DNA from: Salinicoccus luteus DSM 17002
Lineage (GTDB): Bacteria > Bacillota > Bacilli > Staphylococcales > Salinicoccaceae
Length of the DNA: 64,000 nucleotides
Assembly (NCBI RefSeq): GCF_000712035.1
Contig: NZ_JONV01000007.1
Coordinates: 186,001-250,000, forward strand
Reading direction: 5' to 3'
In this document: positions 16,940 to 25,473 of the stretch, one piece after another
Layout: each line of letters starts with the position of its first letter
Position numbering within the stretch: position 1 is the first letter of the stretch
Program-made: the position numbers and the translations under genes
The notes under the pieces: model-generated
Database searches by the model: none
Told to the model about the DNA's origin: nothing
The model's input: the letters and a program-made list of their open reading frames with translations, nothing else

Positions 16940-18049
16940 ATGGACAATAGAAACTTTGAACGTGCCAGAGCCCTCCGGCACGAACTGCACGCACACCCGG
17001 AACTCTCCAACGAAGAGAAATGGACGAAGGCCCATCTGATGGAGTTTCTGAAGGCAAATACCTCGCTTGAAATCATCGACCATGGCAGCTGGTTCTATGC
17101 CGCCTACCGCAGCGGTAGTGACGGGCTCAACATCGCCTTCCGTGCAGATTTCGACGCCCTGCCGATGGATGAGACCATCGATATTCCGTGGGCTTCGACA
17201 ATCCCGGGCAAGGCGCACAAATGCGGCCATGATGGCCATACAGCGACCCTCGCCGCCTTCGCCCTCGAAGTCGACCGGCCGGGCAGTACCAACAGCATCT
17301 TCCTCCTCTTCCAGCCCGCCGAAGAGACGGGTGACGGCGCAAGGCAGTGCCTCCCCCTACTCAAGGATGAGGCCATCGACAGGATATATGGATACCACAA
17401 CATGAGCGGCATGCCGTACCGGTCGGTCAATATAAAGGATGGAAATATCCAATGCGCCTCCACAGGCATGATCATCAGAATGACGGGAAGACCCGCCCAT
17501 GCGAGCACGCCGGAGGACGGCATCAACCCCGCCCCCTCCATCGCACATATCATCAATGCCCTCCCGGACCTCACCAAAAGCAGTAAAGGGCTGCTCCTTG
17601 CCACCGTCGTCAACGTGGACATCGGTACAAGGGACTTCGGCATGGCGGCATATGAAGGGGAACTGTCGCTGACCATCCGGCCCCTCCACGAAAAGGAGCT
17701 TGAGCAGCTGAAGGCGGATATCATCACCATTGCACACGGGGAAGCGATGAACCGCGGACTTAAAGTCTCATTCGATTATACGGATGCCTTCCCCGAAACG
17801 GCGAATGACCCTGACATGGCGGATGAAGTGCGCAGGGCGGCCGGGGAGTGCGGCCTCGAAGTGAATGAACTCGACGAGGCCATCCGCGGCTCGGAAGATT
17901 TCGGACACTATACAAAAGAAGTCCCCGGCGCGTACTTCTATATCGGCAATGGCATCGACCATCCGTCCATCCATACTTCAGAATATGATTTCATTGATGA
18001 ACATATAAAAACAGGGTGTAATATGTTTAAAACTTTGGCAAATGTATAA
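16940..18049 (+). CDS. M20-family amidohydrolase, second copy
   Basis: A 369-residue M20 amidohydrolase that differs clearly from its neighbour. CGHDGH lies at 95-100, the catalytic EE at 128-129, the lid motif GRPAHASTPEDGINPAPS near 185, and GSEDFGHYT near the C-terminus. It is divergent from abgT and convergent with the SAM-riboswitch operon, sharing the terminator at 18057-18091. A plausible promoter is TTTACT - 17 bp - TACAGT, about 40 bp before the start. The RBS AAGGAGTGG is strong. The substrate is unknown; N-acetyl-S-alkylcysteine deacetylation, as by B. subtilis SndA/SndB, would suit the sulfur context. Confidence 0.87.
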   Translation: MDNRNFERARALRHELHAHPELSNEEKWTKAHLMEFLKANTSLEIIDHGSWFYAAYRSGSDGLNIAFRADFDALPMDETIDIPWASTIPGKAHKCGHDGHTATLAAFALEVDRPGSTNSIFLLFQPAEETGDGARQCLPLLKDEAIDRIYGYHNMSGMPYRSVNIKDGNIQCASTGMIIRMTGRPAHASTPEDGINPAPSIAHIINALPDLTKSSKGLLLATVVNVDIGTRDFGMAAYEGELSLTIRPLHEKELEQLKADIITIAHGEAMNRGLKVSFDYTDAFPETANDPDMADEVRRAAGECGLEVNELDEAIRGSEDFGHYTKEVPGAYFYIGNGIDHPSIHTSEYDFIDEHIKTGCNMFKTLANV

Positions 18050-18056
18050 TATGTGG

Positions 18057-18091
18057 AAAGACGCCATGCGAATATTCGCATGGCGTCTTTT
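18057..18091. terminator. Bidirectional terminator between M20 gene and symporter operon
   Basis: AAAGACGCCATGCGAA pairs with TTCGCATGGCGTCTTT, with an A-rich start and a T-rich end. Confidence 0.9.
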
Positions 18092-18095
18092 CCTT

Positions 18096-18197
18096 CTAGC
18101 GGTCCTCCATATAGCCCTTCCATATGAACAGCCCAATGAAGGATAATGTACCGATAAAGCCGTAAAGCCAGATGGACAGCATTTCGTTGACGAACAT
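18096..18197 (-). CDS. 33-residue single-span membrane peptide, likely symporter accessory subunit
   Basis: A small gene of 33 codons: short N-terminus MFVNEM, one hydrophobic helix (LSIWLYGFIGTLSFIGLFIW), then a charged tail (KGYMEDR). Its ATG overlaps the symporter stop by one base (TGATG), and GGAGGG is correctly spaced inside the end of the symporter gene, so it should be translated by coupling. It is followed at once by the terminator. Tiny one-helix partners encoded after sodium symporters are known (for example MetS with MetP), and this fits that pattern. The sequence itself does not prove a role. Confidence 0.75.
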   Translation of the reverse strand: MFVNEMLSIWLYGFIGTLSFIGLFIWKGYMEDR

Positions 18198-19693
18198 CAG
18201 GACCCTCCTTCTTCTGCTGGTCTCGCCTCCATGGACGGGCGGAGCACCCATGAGGCGATGTTGATGGTGGCGATGCCGATGAAGGTGGCCACAGCCCCTG
18301 CCGACATCGTACTCGGAATGATGCCGCTGAAATAGAGGAACAGGTAGGAACCGAGTCCCACAATCATCGACAGTTCGGCAGCCCGTGCCGGTGCCTTCCG
18401 TTTCGCATAGACCGCCTGCAGTATTGGCCCCATCGTGCCGGCGGCGATGCCGGAGATGCCGATCCACATGACGTCCCCCATGTATTCGGGTGGACGGATG
18501 ACGATGAGGAGTGCCAGCAGGCCGATGACCGGCACGGTCATCCGGCTGATCTGGAAGGCCATCCGCTGCGCCTTTTCGTCGCTGACTTTGACGATGCCCC
18601 GCTTCACCAGGAACTTCAGGAAGATATCATTGGCAAATACCGTCGAAATGGAGACGAAGATGCCGTCCGTCGTAGACATCGCGGCAGCCAGTATGACGAC
18701 GCCGAAAAAGGCGACGAAGATGGCTGGAAACGCCCAGATGATATAGTCCACAAGTGCCAGGTCCGCTGCAGCGACCGAATCGCCGAGCGCCGCCCGGCTG
18801 TACAGGCCGCCGAAGAGGACAAGGACACATAGGGAGGCGACGACGACGTAGGTCGCAATCATCTTCCCGAGGTCCTTCTCATGCTTCAGTCCGAGCACCT
18901 TATTGAACAGGTGCGGGGCGGAGGCGAATGCCCACTGGATGGCGATGGCGCCGAATACCGCCCCGAAGGAATAGAAGTGCATGGATTCGGGGTTGAATAC
19001 CGCCACGAGATTCTCGTTCTGTGCAGCAAGGTCGCCCGAAATGCCGGAGAATGTATCCGCAATGCTCCCGCGCCAGAAGATGACGATTCCCGAGATGAAT
19101 ATGACGACGGCTGTGACCGCCATCAGCACCGCCTGGATGGCATCGGTATATATGTCGGCAAGTGCCCCGCCTGCAAATACATAGACGACGACAATGACTG
19201 CAATGAGGATGAGCCCGGTCGTGTAGGACATGCCGAGCAGATACTCGAATATTCTCGCACCCGCCACGAACTGGGCGGCGATGTAGAATATGTTGAACAG
19301 GAGGATGAGGGCGGTCCCCACCCTGAGGATGTCACTTTTGTAGAAATCCCCCAGCCAGTCCGGCAGGGAAAGGGATTTCTGCTTCGTGTTCAGCTTCCGC
19401 ACCTTTTTGGCCACCATGAGCACCCCGATCGGTCCGCCGCCGATCATGGCGAGGAACAGCCAGAGGTTGGACAGCCCCCACTCATGGGACCACCCCGGGT
19501 ACCCGAGGAACGTTGCGGCGCTCAAATAGGTTGCTGCGAATGAAAAGCCCAGTACATACGGACCAAGCTTGCCGCCGCCTGTCGCAAAGTCACCGATGGT
19601 CTTCATTTTCTTCGAACTCAGATAGCCGACCGCAAGCATCAGCACCAGAAATGCGGAAAAGCCGATCCAAGTATATAGGGTGATCTGTTCCAT
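18197..19693 (-). CDS. Sodium:solute symporter (SSS family)
   Basis: A 498-residue SSS protein with about 13 membrane helices. N-terminal signatures include DFATGGGKLGPYVLGFSFAATYLSAATFLGYPG, and the middle has FAGGALADIYTDAIQAVLM, where sodium and substrate sites usually lie. The RBS AAAGGAG precedes the ATG. It lies between the flavin monooxygenase (20 bp upstream) and the 33-residue peptide (overlapping), all behind one SAM-I riboswitch. Riboswitch control implies a substrate that feeds methionine or cysteine synthesis, imported with Na+. SSS substrates cannot be read from sequence alone. Confidence 0.88.
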   Translation of the reverse strand: MEQITLYTWIGFSAFLVLMLAVGYLSSKKMKTIGDFATGGGKLGPYVLGFSFAATYLSAATFLGYPGWSHEWGLSNLWLFLAMIGGGPIGVLMVAKKVRKLNTKQKSLSLPDWLGDFYKSDILRVGTALILLFNIFYIAAQFVAGARIFEYLLGMSYTTGLILIAVIVVVYVFAGGALADIYTDAIQAVLMAVTAVVIFISGIVIFWRGSIADTFSGISGDLAAQNENLVAVFNPESMHFYSFGAVFGAIAIQWAFASAPHLFNKVLGLKHEKDLGKMIATYVVVASLCVLVLFGGLYSRAALGDSVAAADLALVDYIIWAFPAIFVAFFGVVILAAAMSTTDGIFVSISTVFANDIFLKFLVKRGIVKVSDEKAQRMAFQISRMTVPVIGLLALLIVIRPPEYMGDVMWIGISGIAAGTMGPILQAVYAKRKAPARAAELSMIVGLGSYLFLYFSGIIPSTMSAGAVATFIGIATINIASWVLRPSMEARPAEEGGS

Positions 19694-19712
19694 GTATGTC
19701 TCCTTTCCCTAA

Positions 19713-21092
19713 TCAGTACCATTGGCCCGCAAGGCTTGGTCTTTTCGCCGGATGATTGTCTGCCAGGTGCTTTCTGCCCTTGCCGAACATGTTCTCCCTG
19801 AGGGTCTCGCCCTCATACTCCGTGCGATAGATGCCGCGCGCCTGCAATTCAGGCACGACAAGGTCGACGAACTCTTCAAACGTTCCCGGCGAATAGGTCT
19901 GGGCGATGTTGAAGCCGTCTGCGTCGCCCTCTGTCGCCCACTCCTCAATCCGGTCCGCAATCTGTGACGGTGTACCGATGAACTTTACGGTGCCATTGCC
20001 GAGTCCGTGGTTTTTGATGGCCTCCCGCAATGTCCATTTGCGGTTCGGGTCCTTCGTATACATATCGAGGTTCCCCTGCACCGCCTCCGTCTCGATGTCT
20101 TCGATGTACTGGTCCGGATCATACTGGGAGAAATCGATGCCCGTATGGCCGGACAGGAGTGACGCCGTCCCTTCATAGCTCACGCTGTTTTGGAGCGATT
20201 CGTACTTTTCATACGCCTCCGCCTCGGTCTCCCCGATGATCGGCAGGATCATCGGAAATACTTTGACGTCATCCGCATTCCTGCCCTGGGCCACCGTGCG
20301 CTCCCTGATATCCTTCACGTAGGCCGCGAGCGCCGCGAGCGAATGGTTCTTCGTGAACACCGCTTCCGCATGCTTCGCTGCAAAGTCGCGTCCCTTCGGC
20401 GATGCGCCCGCCTGGAAGAGCACAGGCGTCCTTTGGGGGGAAGGCTCCACAAGATGCGGGCCGGGCACATTGAAGAATTCGCCGCGGTGGTTGATCATAT
20501 GCACCTTGTCCGGATCTGCAAATGTGTCATTCTCCCTGTCATACCGGACGGCGTCCGCCTCCCAGCTGTCCTCCCAGAGCTTGTACACGACCTGGAGGAA
20601 TTCATCCGCCCGGTTGTACCGCATCTCCTTCGGCAGCCGCTCTTCGAGCCCCATGTTGACGGCTTCACTCTCCAGGTATGATGTCACGACATTCCATGCC
20701 ACCCGGCCCTCTGTCAGATGGTCGAGCGTCGACAGCTGGCGCGCCAGTGAATACGGCTGTGCATATGTAGTTGAGATCGTCGGGGCGAACCCGAGGTGCT
20801 TTGTGACGGCCGCCATGGCAGGAATCACGAGCGTCGGATCATGGGCGGGCAGCTGGACGGCGTGCTGCGCCGCTGCATCATGGGTGTTTCCATAGACGCT
20901 GTATGTGCCCAGCACATCTGCGATGAAGAGGGCATCGAACTTGCCGCGTTCGAGTGTCATCGCCGTGTCGATCCAGTATTCCAGACGGTTGTGGCCCGTG
21001 CCCTGGTCCTTTTCATGCTTCCATAATCCCGTGGAATGGGGGGACGGTGAATTTTGGATGAATCCGTTGAGATGGATCTGTTTTTTTGACAT
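19713..21092 (-). CDS. NtaA/SnaA/DszA-family flavin-dependent monooxygenase (LLM class)
   Basis: A 459-residue bacterial luciferase-like monooxygenase of the NtaA/DszA/YtnJ type, using FMNH2 from a separate reductase. Family hallmarks are KKQIHLNGFIQNSP at the start, WNVVTSYLESEAVNMG near 135-150, PVLFQAGASPKGRDFAAKHAE near 225-245, and the length. The ATG at 21092 is chosen because GGAGGT is 6 bp away; the upstream ATG touches the site. It is the first gene of a SAM-I riboswitch operon. Relatives oxidise organosulfur compounds (YtnJ/CmoJ and YxeK on S-alkylated cysteine derivatives), so C-S bond cleavage for sulfur salvage is the best inference. Confidence 0.88.
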   Translation of the reverse strand: MSKKQIHLNGFIQNSPSPHSTGLWKHEKDQGTGHNRLEYWIDTAMTLERGKFDALFIADVLGTYSVYGNTHDAAAQHAVQLPAHDPTLVIPAMAAVTKHLGFAPTISTTYAQPYSLARQLSTLDHLTEGRVAWNVVTSYLESEAVNMGLEERLPKEMRYNRADEFLQVVYKLWEDSWEADAVRYDRENDTFADPDKVHMINHRGEFFNVPGPHLVEPSPQRTPVLFQAGASPKGRDFAAKHAEAVFTKNHSLAALAAYVKDIRERTVAQGRNADDVKVFPMILPIIGETEAEAYEKYESLQNSVSYEGTASLLSGHTGIDFSQYDPDQYIEDIETEAVQGNLDMYTKDPNRKWTLREAIKNHGLGNGTVKFIGTPSQIADRIEEWATEGDADGFNIAQTYSPGTFEEFVDLVVPELQARGIYRTEYEGETLRENMFGKGRKHLADNHPAKRPSLAGQWY

Positions 21093-21118
21093 GTTCATAC
21101 CTCCGATTTTTGATAGTG

Positions 21119-21156
21119 AAAAGCCCCTGCTTCCTGTAGATAAGAAGAGGGGCTTT
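21119..21156 (-). terminator. Riboswitch-controlled terminator of the monooxygenase operon
   Basis: On the minus strand AGCCCCTCTTC pairs with GAAGCAGGGGCT, followed by a short T run. CTTCTTATC within the loop side can pair with the P1 region as antiterminator. Confidence 0.85.
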
Positions 21157-21177
21157 ATTTATAGAATAGAACATCCC

Positions 21178-21279
21178 TTCTCATCTTCTAGCAAGTCGCT
21201 ACTGGAATTGGCACAGTTCACATACGGTCTGTTGCCGAGGTCTCAAAGGGCCAGTCCCTCCACCTCTCTTGATAAGAAT
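21178..21279 (-). ncRNA. SAM-I (S-box) riboswitch aptamer, second copy
   Basis: Read on the minus strand, P1 forms from TTCTTATC and GATGAGAA. The conserved GAGAGGTGGAGGGACTGGCC, GACCTCGGCAACA and CCAATTCCAGTAGCGA blocks are present. The core is nearly identical to the copy at 12463-12562. It precedes the monooxygenase/symporter operon and ties it to SAM levels. Confidence 0.96.
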
Positions 21280-21307
21280 TTTCTGAATTTATTAAGTTAT
21301 GATGACT

Positions 21308-21336
21308 AATATATCCCATCACATATCCAAAGTCAA
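21308..21336 (-). promoter_or_regulatory. Promoter of the second SAM riboswitch transcript
   Basis: On the minus strand: TTGACT (21336-21331), a 17-bp spacer and TATATT (21313-21308), about 30 bp upstream of the aptamer. Confidence 0.75.
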
Positions 21337-21394
21337 CACCAAATCTTAGTTTTCTTATAGGAATTGAATTCGGCATGCATATCCTTCATATCAT

Positions 21395-21428
21395 TTGATT
21401 TCAGACTGTTCTGACACTATAATTGTAA
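21395..21428 (+). promoter_or_regulatory. Catalase promoter with overlapping PerR-like site
   Basis: TTGATT (21395-21400), 17 bp and TATAAT (21418-21423). The -10 lies inside CTATAATTGTAAC, which resembles the PerR consensus TTATAATNATTATAA. An 11-bp direct repeat GACTGTTCTGA occurs at 21404-21414 (spacer) and 21459-21469 (leader). Confidence 0.6.
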
Positions 21429-21535
21429 CTGTACAAATTGGAATCAGTATAAACTGCGGACTGTTCTGATTGATATTTTTCCAAGCATCATCTTTCCGTA
21501 ATTGGTCAAGAACTATATTATAGGAGGTTTTGATT

Positions 21536-23194
21536 TTGGCAGATAAGAACTATCAGAAAGAAAATGAGATTCCACGAGAAAAAGAGGCGGAACGCGATAC
21601 GCTGACGACCCGGCAGGGCCGTCCCGTCACAGATAACCAGAACTTGCGCACCATCGGCGACCGGGGACCGGCGACGATGGAGAACTACCATTTCCTTGAA
21701 AAGATGTCGCACTTCGACCGCGAAGAAGTGCCGGAACGTGTGGTGCACGCCCGGGGAACCGGTGCATTCGGCTACTTTGAAACATACGGCAAAGTCGGCG
21801 ATGAACCGGTGGAAAAATATACACGCGCCAAAGTATTTTCCGGTGAAGGCAAGAAGACGCCGCTCATGGTGCGCTTCTCCACCGTCGCAGGTGCCAAGGA
21901 TTCTCCTGAAACCGAACGCGATCCACGGGGTTTCGCTGTGAAAATGTATACGGAGGACGGCAACTGGGACCTCGTCGGCAACAACCTGAAGATCTTCTTC
22001 ATCCGTGATGCCATGAAGTTCCCGGATATGATCCATGCCTTCAAGGCAGATCCAGTATCCAATGTGCCCGATCCGACACGGATGTTCGACTTCGTCTCCC
22101 GTTCTCCGGAAGCGACGCACATGATCACATTCCTGTTCTCGCCTTGGGGCATCCCGGCCTCCTACCGGCATATGCAGGGCTCCGGCGTCAACACATACAA
22201 GTGGGTGAATGACAAGGGCGAAGCGGTCCTCGTCAAATACCACTGGGAGCCGAAACAGGGCATCCGCAACCTGACACAGGAGGAAGCGCACGATATCCAG
22301 TCCCAGAATGTCGCCCATGCGACACAGGACCTCTACACGGCGATCGAACGCGGCAACTATCCTGAGTGGGAACTGTTCGTGCAGATCATGGAGGATGACT
22401 ATCATGAGGAACTGGACTTCGATCCACTCGATGATACGAAACTCTGGCCTGAGGACAAGTTCCCTTGGAAGCCGGTCGGACGCATGGTGCTTAATGAAAA
22501 TCCGACGGACTTCCACGCCCAGATCGAACAGGCGTCATTCGGTACCGGTGTACTCGTCGACGGCATGGATTTCTCCGACGACAAGATGCTGATCGGCCGT
22601 ACATTCTCCTACTCCGATACGCAGCGCTACCGTGTCGGTGCCAACTATCTGCAGGTGCCTGTCAACAGGCCGAAGACCAACGTACGCACAAACCAGCACC
22701 GCGGACAGCTCGACCATCGTGATCCGAGCGAAGGCAGCAGGGATCCGAGCATCAACTATGAACCATCCATGACCGGCGGTCTCGAGGAGGCGCCTGAAGA
22801 GGCACCACAGCATCAGCCGACATACAACGCTGCGGCGATGACGAAGCCGATCGACCGTCCGAACAACTACGGCCAGGCCGGTGAGACGTACCGTGGCTTC
22901 GAGGACTGGGAACGCGATGAACTGATCAAGAACCTCTCTAATGTACTCTCACAGTGTGACGAGCGCATACAGGAGGCCATGGTCCACCACTTCACGCAGG
23001 CGGACGAAGAATACGGCCGCCGCGTCAAGGAAGGCATCGAAGCAAAAGTGAAGGAAATGCAGGAGATGGGCGACGACACCGAAATGCCCGGCCGTGAAGC
23101 TGGAGAGAAATCCAGATATGGCAAGGGCACTGCCGCCCAGCAGCAGGCTGCTGAAGACGCAGTCGATAAAGGACACGAATCCGATCCATATTAG
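21536..23194 (+). CDS. katA: Heme catalase, clade with C-terminal extension
   Basis: A 552-residue monofunctional catalase that disproportionates hydrogen peroxide in the cytoplasm. Distal His71 sits in [13 protein letters not shown], and [25 protein letters not shown] and the proximal heme-ligand segment [17 protein letters not shown] are present. The C-terminus has a disordered, charged tail ([15 protein letters not shown]). The start is a TTG at 21536, 8 bp after a perfect AGGAGG; the TTG at 21530 is too close to it. A PerR-like site overlaps the -10, so peroxide induction is likely. Length is slightly above the usual 480-510 residues. Confidence 0.95.
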   Translation: MADKNYQKENEIPREKEAERDTLTTRQGRPVTDNQNLRTIGDRGPATMENYHFLEKMSHFDREEVPERVVHARGTGAFGYFETYGKVGDEPVEKYTRAKVFSGEGKKTPLMVRFSTVAGAKDSPETERDPRGFAVKMYTEDGNWDLVGNNLKIFFIRDAMKFPDMIHAFKADPVSNVPDPTRMFDFVSRSPEATHMITFLFSPWGIPASYRHMQGSGVNTYKWVNDKGEAVLVKYHWEPKQGIRNLTQEEAHDIQSQNVAHATQDLYTAIERGNYPEWELFVQIMEDDYHEELDFDPLDDTKLWPEDKFPWKPVGRMVLNENPTDFHAQIEQASFGTGVLVDGMDFSDDKMLIGRTFSYSDTQRYRVGANYLQVPVNRPKTNVRTNQHRGQLDHRDPSEGSRDPSINYEPSMTGGLEEAPEEAPQHQPTYNAAAMTKPIDRPNNYGQAGETYRGFEDWERDELIKNLSNVLSQCDERIQEAMVHHFTQADEEYGRRVKEGIEAKVKEMQEMGDDTEMPGREAGEKSRYGKGTAAQQQAAEDAVDKGHESDPY

Positions 23195-23196
23195 GA

Positions 23197-23262
23197 TATA
23201 GCTGTATAGCAAAAAGGACTGTCGCTAGTTTTGTCGGCAGTCCTTTTTGCTATAGCTATATT
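23197..23262 (+). terminator. Long terminator hairpin after katA
   Basis: AGCAAAAAGGACTG pairs with CAGTCCTTTTTGCT, and the stem extends outward through ATATAGCT/AGCTATAT. It marks the end of the GC-balanced catalase block and the start of an AT-rich island. Confidence 0.85.
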
Positions 23263-23385
23263 CGAAAAATTACCAACCTGTAAACAATCACCTAAACTTT
23301 AATTAAGATAAACATTGAAAGATATCCTTAATTGAACTTGAATTTTTTATTCATGCAATGCTCTCTATGACACACTTGTCTTCAG

Positions 23386-24183
23386 TTACTTTCTAACTTT
23401 TATCCCCCCATTAAAGGTTCTTTTATCAAACTCAATTATATTATTACTATCACTTACAATCTTTATTGCAATAAGGGAATTTGAATATTCAGCAGTCTCT
23501 GTGTCAAAAGGAGCGGCTACTGCACTATCTCCATAGATTTTAAAAACAACTAATTCTCTATTTTCAAGTTCTGTTATGTAAAATTCTTCTTTACTTAATG
23601 CAGCATAATATCCCATTGCACTAGAGATATAATAAGCAAAGAAACAAATTATAGCAGCAACCATAATCTTATTCAAAATTGAGTAATTCCACCTTAAATG
23701 AAGACCTTCCAAAAGATTTTCTTTAGCTTCTTCGTCAAGATCTTTAATCTTTTCCCTCACTTTGTTCATATAACCTTTTGTCTTTCTATATTTAAAAAGA
23801 GGCGTCACGTATATTACAGCTAGAAAAGAGATGATAACTACTGTGAAAAAAAATATATATTGAAACCTAAAAAATAATAGGAAAATTAAAATACAAAAAA
23901 AATAGAAAAAATATCTAGAGAATAATACTATAATCGGATTATCTATAACTTTTAAATTCGATTTAAATCCGATGAAAGCCAAAGCTAAAGCTAAAAGTAT
24001 TATCACCATGGAACCTAATGAAGTTACTAAGCTTGTTATTGATACAGATAACACACTGAACTCACCGAACCCAAAGTAAGATAGATATGCTTTTTCATAA
24101 GAATATGCAATAAAATAAGAAATAGCTGTAAACGTTGCTATTAATAGTCCTGTGTCTATAAAACCTATCCTATTATTGTTCAA
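23386..24183 (-). CDS. Hypothetical AT-rich multi-spanning membrane protein
   Basis: A 265-residue protein I do not recognise. It has hydrophobic helices near residues 8-26, 45-70, 82-105 and 108-128. A basic/acidic cytoplasmic segment (KVREKIKDLDEEAKENLLEGLHLRWN) follows, then another helix near 172-192, and a C-terminal extracytoplasmic domain of about 70 residues. The codons are strikingly A/T-rich compared with every neighbour, and the flanks are AT-rich and gene-poor, which suggests acquisition by transfer. No nuclease, toxin or transporter motif is visible. Confidence 0.65.
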   Translation of the reverse strand: MNNNRIGFIDTGLLIATFTAISYFIAYSYEKAYLSYFGFGEFSVLSVSITSLVTSLGSMVIILLALALAFIGFKSNLKVIDNPIIVLFSRYFFYFFCILIFLLFFRFQYIFFFTVVIISFLAVIYVTPLFKYRKTKGYMNKVREKIKDLDEEAKENLLEGLHLRWNYSILNKIMVAAIICFFAYYISSAMGYYAALSKEEFYITELENRELVVFKIYGDSAVAAPFDTETAEYSNSLIAIKIVSDSNNIIEFDKRTFNGGIKVRK

Positions 24184-24702
24184 GTAATAACCCCCTGTAC
24201 TTTTGTTTCAAAATTTGCCTAACATTATACTCTAGGTAAAAAATATCATACTAAATTTTCCCATATACATTGTAAAATATTATTAAAAATTGAAGCACTC
24301 GCCTTCCATTAAAAAGAAATAGCCCATAAAGGTTGTCTCTGCTTAAAGCTTATCCTATTTCTTTTCAACCAATCTCAATAGGATTTTAGAGTAGCTCCTG
24401 TCACACAATTATACTTCGATTCATTTGTCCACAATTTCATTCAGTTTAATCGGTTTCTCGTAAATAGGGACAATCGTAACTATATTGTATGCCTGGGTAC
24501 TTTTATAAACTAGTTCACTGGATTAGACTGACCTAGCAGTATGAGACAAAGATAAAACACCTTCATTAGGCTATCTTTACTCTAAAATCGATTGGAGAGA
24601 GCTTAGGCAAGTCCTTAATGGCCACTTGCCAAGCTGCTATCCCCTCCTCCGATAAGTCAGAGATCAAATCTGCTTTCGGAGGTTTTCATCTTTTTTTAAA
24701 TA
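24184..24702. other. Gene-free AT-rich stretch with inverted repeats, possible mobile-element relic
   Basis: No supported gene in about 520 bp. It holds a 12-bp perfect inverted repeat, GATTTTAGAGTA (24382-24393) and TACTCTAAAATC (24578-24589), about 207 bp end to end. A second imperfect hairpin lies outside it (AAAAAGAAATAG at 24311-24322 with CTATTTCTTTT at 24355-24365). Composition matches the adjacent AT-rich gene. A MITE or eroded insertion-sequence end is possible, but no transposase remnant is readable. Confidence 0.4.
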
Positions 24703-25473
24703 TCAGTTCATCGGCACCTTTTTGAACCTGATTATGGCCAAAAGTATGAACACCAGACTCAGCACTGCAGTGATGGCCATGGACCCCAGCACATCCTCCG
24801 GATCGATTTCTCCGGCAAGTAGGCCTACATTATTTCCGATGAGATATTGTGGCAGATATGCCGCGGCGTCCGGATGGATGCCCGCCATCAGCATTACGAT
24901 GACGGCCGCCACCACGCTGAACAGCACTGCGATGAAGCTATTAGTGAACAGCGTCGAGGCAAGCAGGATGAGGCTGATGATGAACAGCCCGTATACCCAT
25001 GTCATGGCGAACGCCAGCACCAGATGGTCCACCGGCTCATCCCAGTAGTAGATCGTATACATATAGGCCACCAGGGCGCTCAAGGCATACCCGATTGTCC
25101 ACACGAGCATGAGGAAGAGGGCTTTGACCACAATCACATTCGTCCGCTTCAGCCCCTTGGTCACGAGGTTCACCAGTGTATTGCGGCTGAACTCATGGGT
25201 GAGGATGCTGCCGAATACGATGACGAAGATGACCAGTCCCATCTGGTTCATGTTGCTGAAGAACTGCATATATGAATCCAGTGTCGTGGATTCGGGGATT
25301 TCGACCGTAATGCCGGAATCGTCCATCACCATGCCGAGGATATCCGGCAGTATGAGCGCCGTGAATGGGCTCAATATCCCGATGATGGCAAACACGATGA
25401 GAATCGCTGCGAACTTGAAATTGCGCCAGGATTCGATGAACTCCTTTTTGAAGAGTGGCAGCATCTGGTTCAT
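24703..25473 (-). CDS. ABC-2 type transporter permease
   Basis: A 256-residue permease with six hydrophobic segments: one near 20-45, a second cluster near 75-95, and further pairs to the C-terminus. It begins MLPLFKKEFIESWRNFK, a typical start for ABC-2 permeases such as B. subtilis YxlG. Its ATG overlaps the ATPase stop by 4 bp. With the ATPase it should form an exporter, often for peptides or antimicrobials in this family. Substrate unknown. Confidence 0.85.
   Translation of the reverse strand: MNQMLPLFKKEFIESWRNFKFAAILIVFAIIGILSPFTALILPDILGMVMDDSGITVEIPESTTLDSYMQFFSNMNQMGLVIFVIVFGSILTHEFSRNTLVNLVTKGLKRTNVIVVKALFLMLVWTIGYALSALVAYMYTIYYWDEPVDHLVLAFAMTWVYGLFIISLILLASTLFTNSFIAVLFSVVAAVIVMLMAGIHPDAAAYLPQYLIGNNVGLLAGEIDPEDVLGSMAITAVLSLVFILLAIIRFKKVPMN

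Noticed and set aside
24300-24700. Possible transposase fragment in the AT-rich gap
   Set aside because: Reading all frames by eye gave no stretch resembling a transposase; only the inverted repeats remain.
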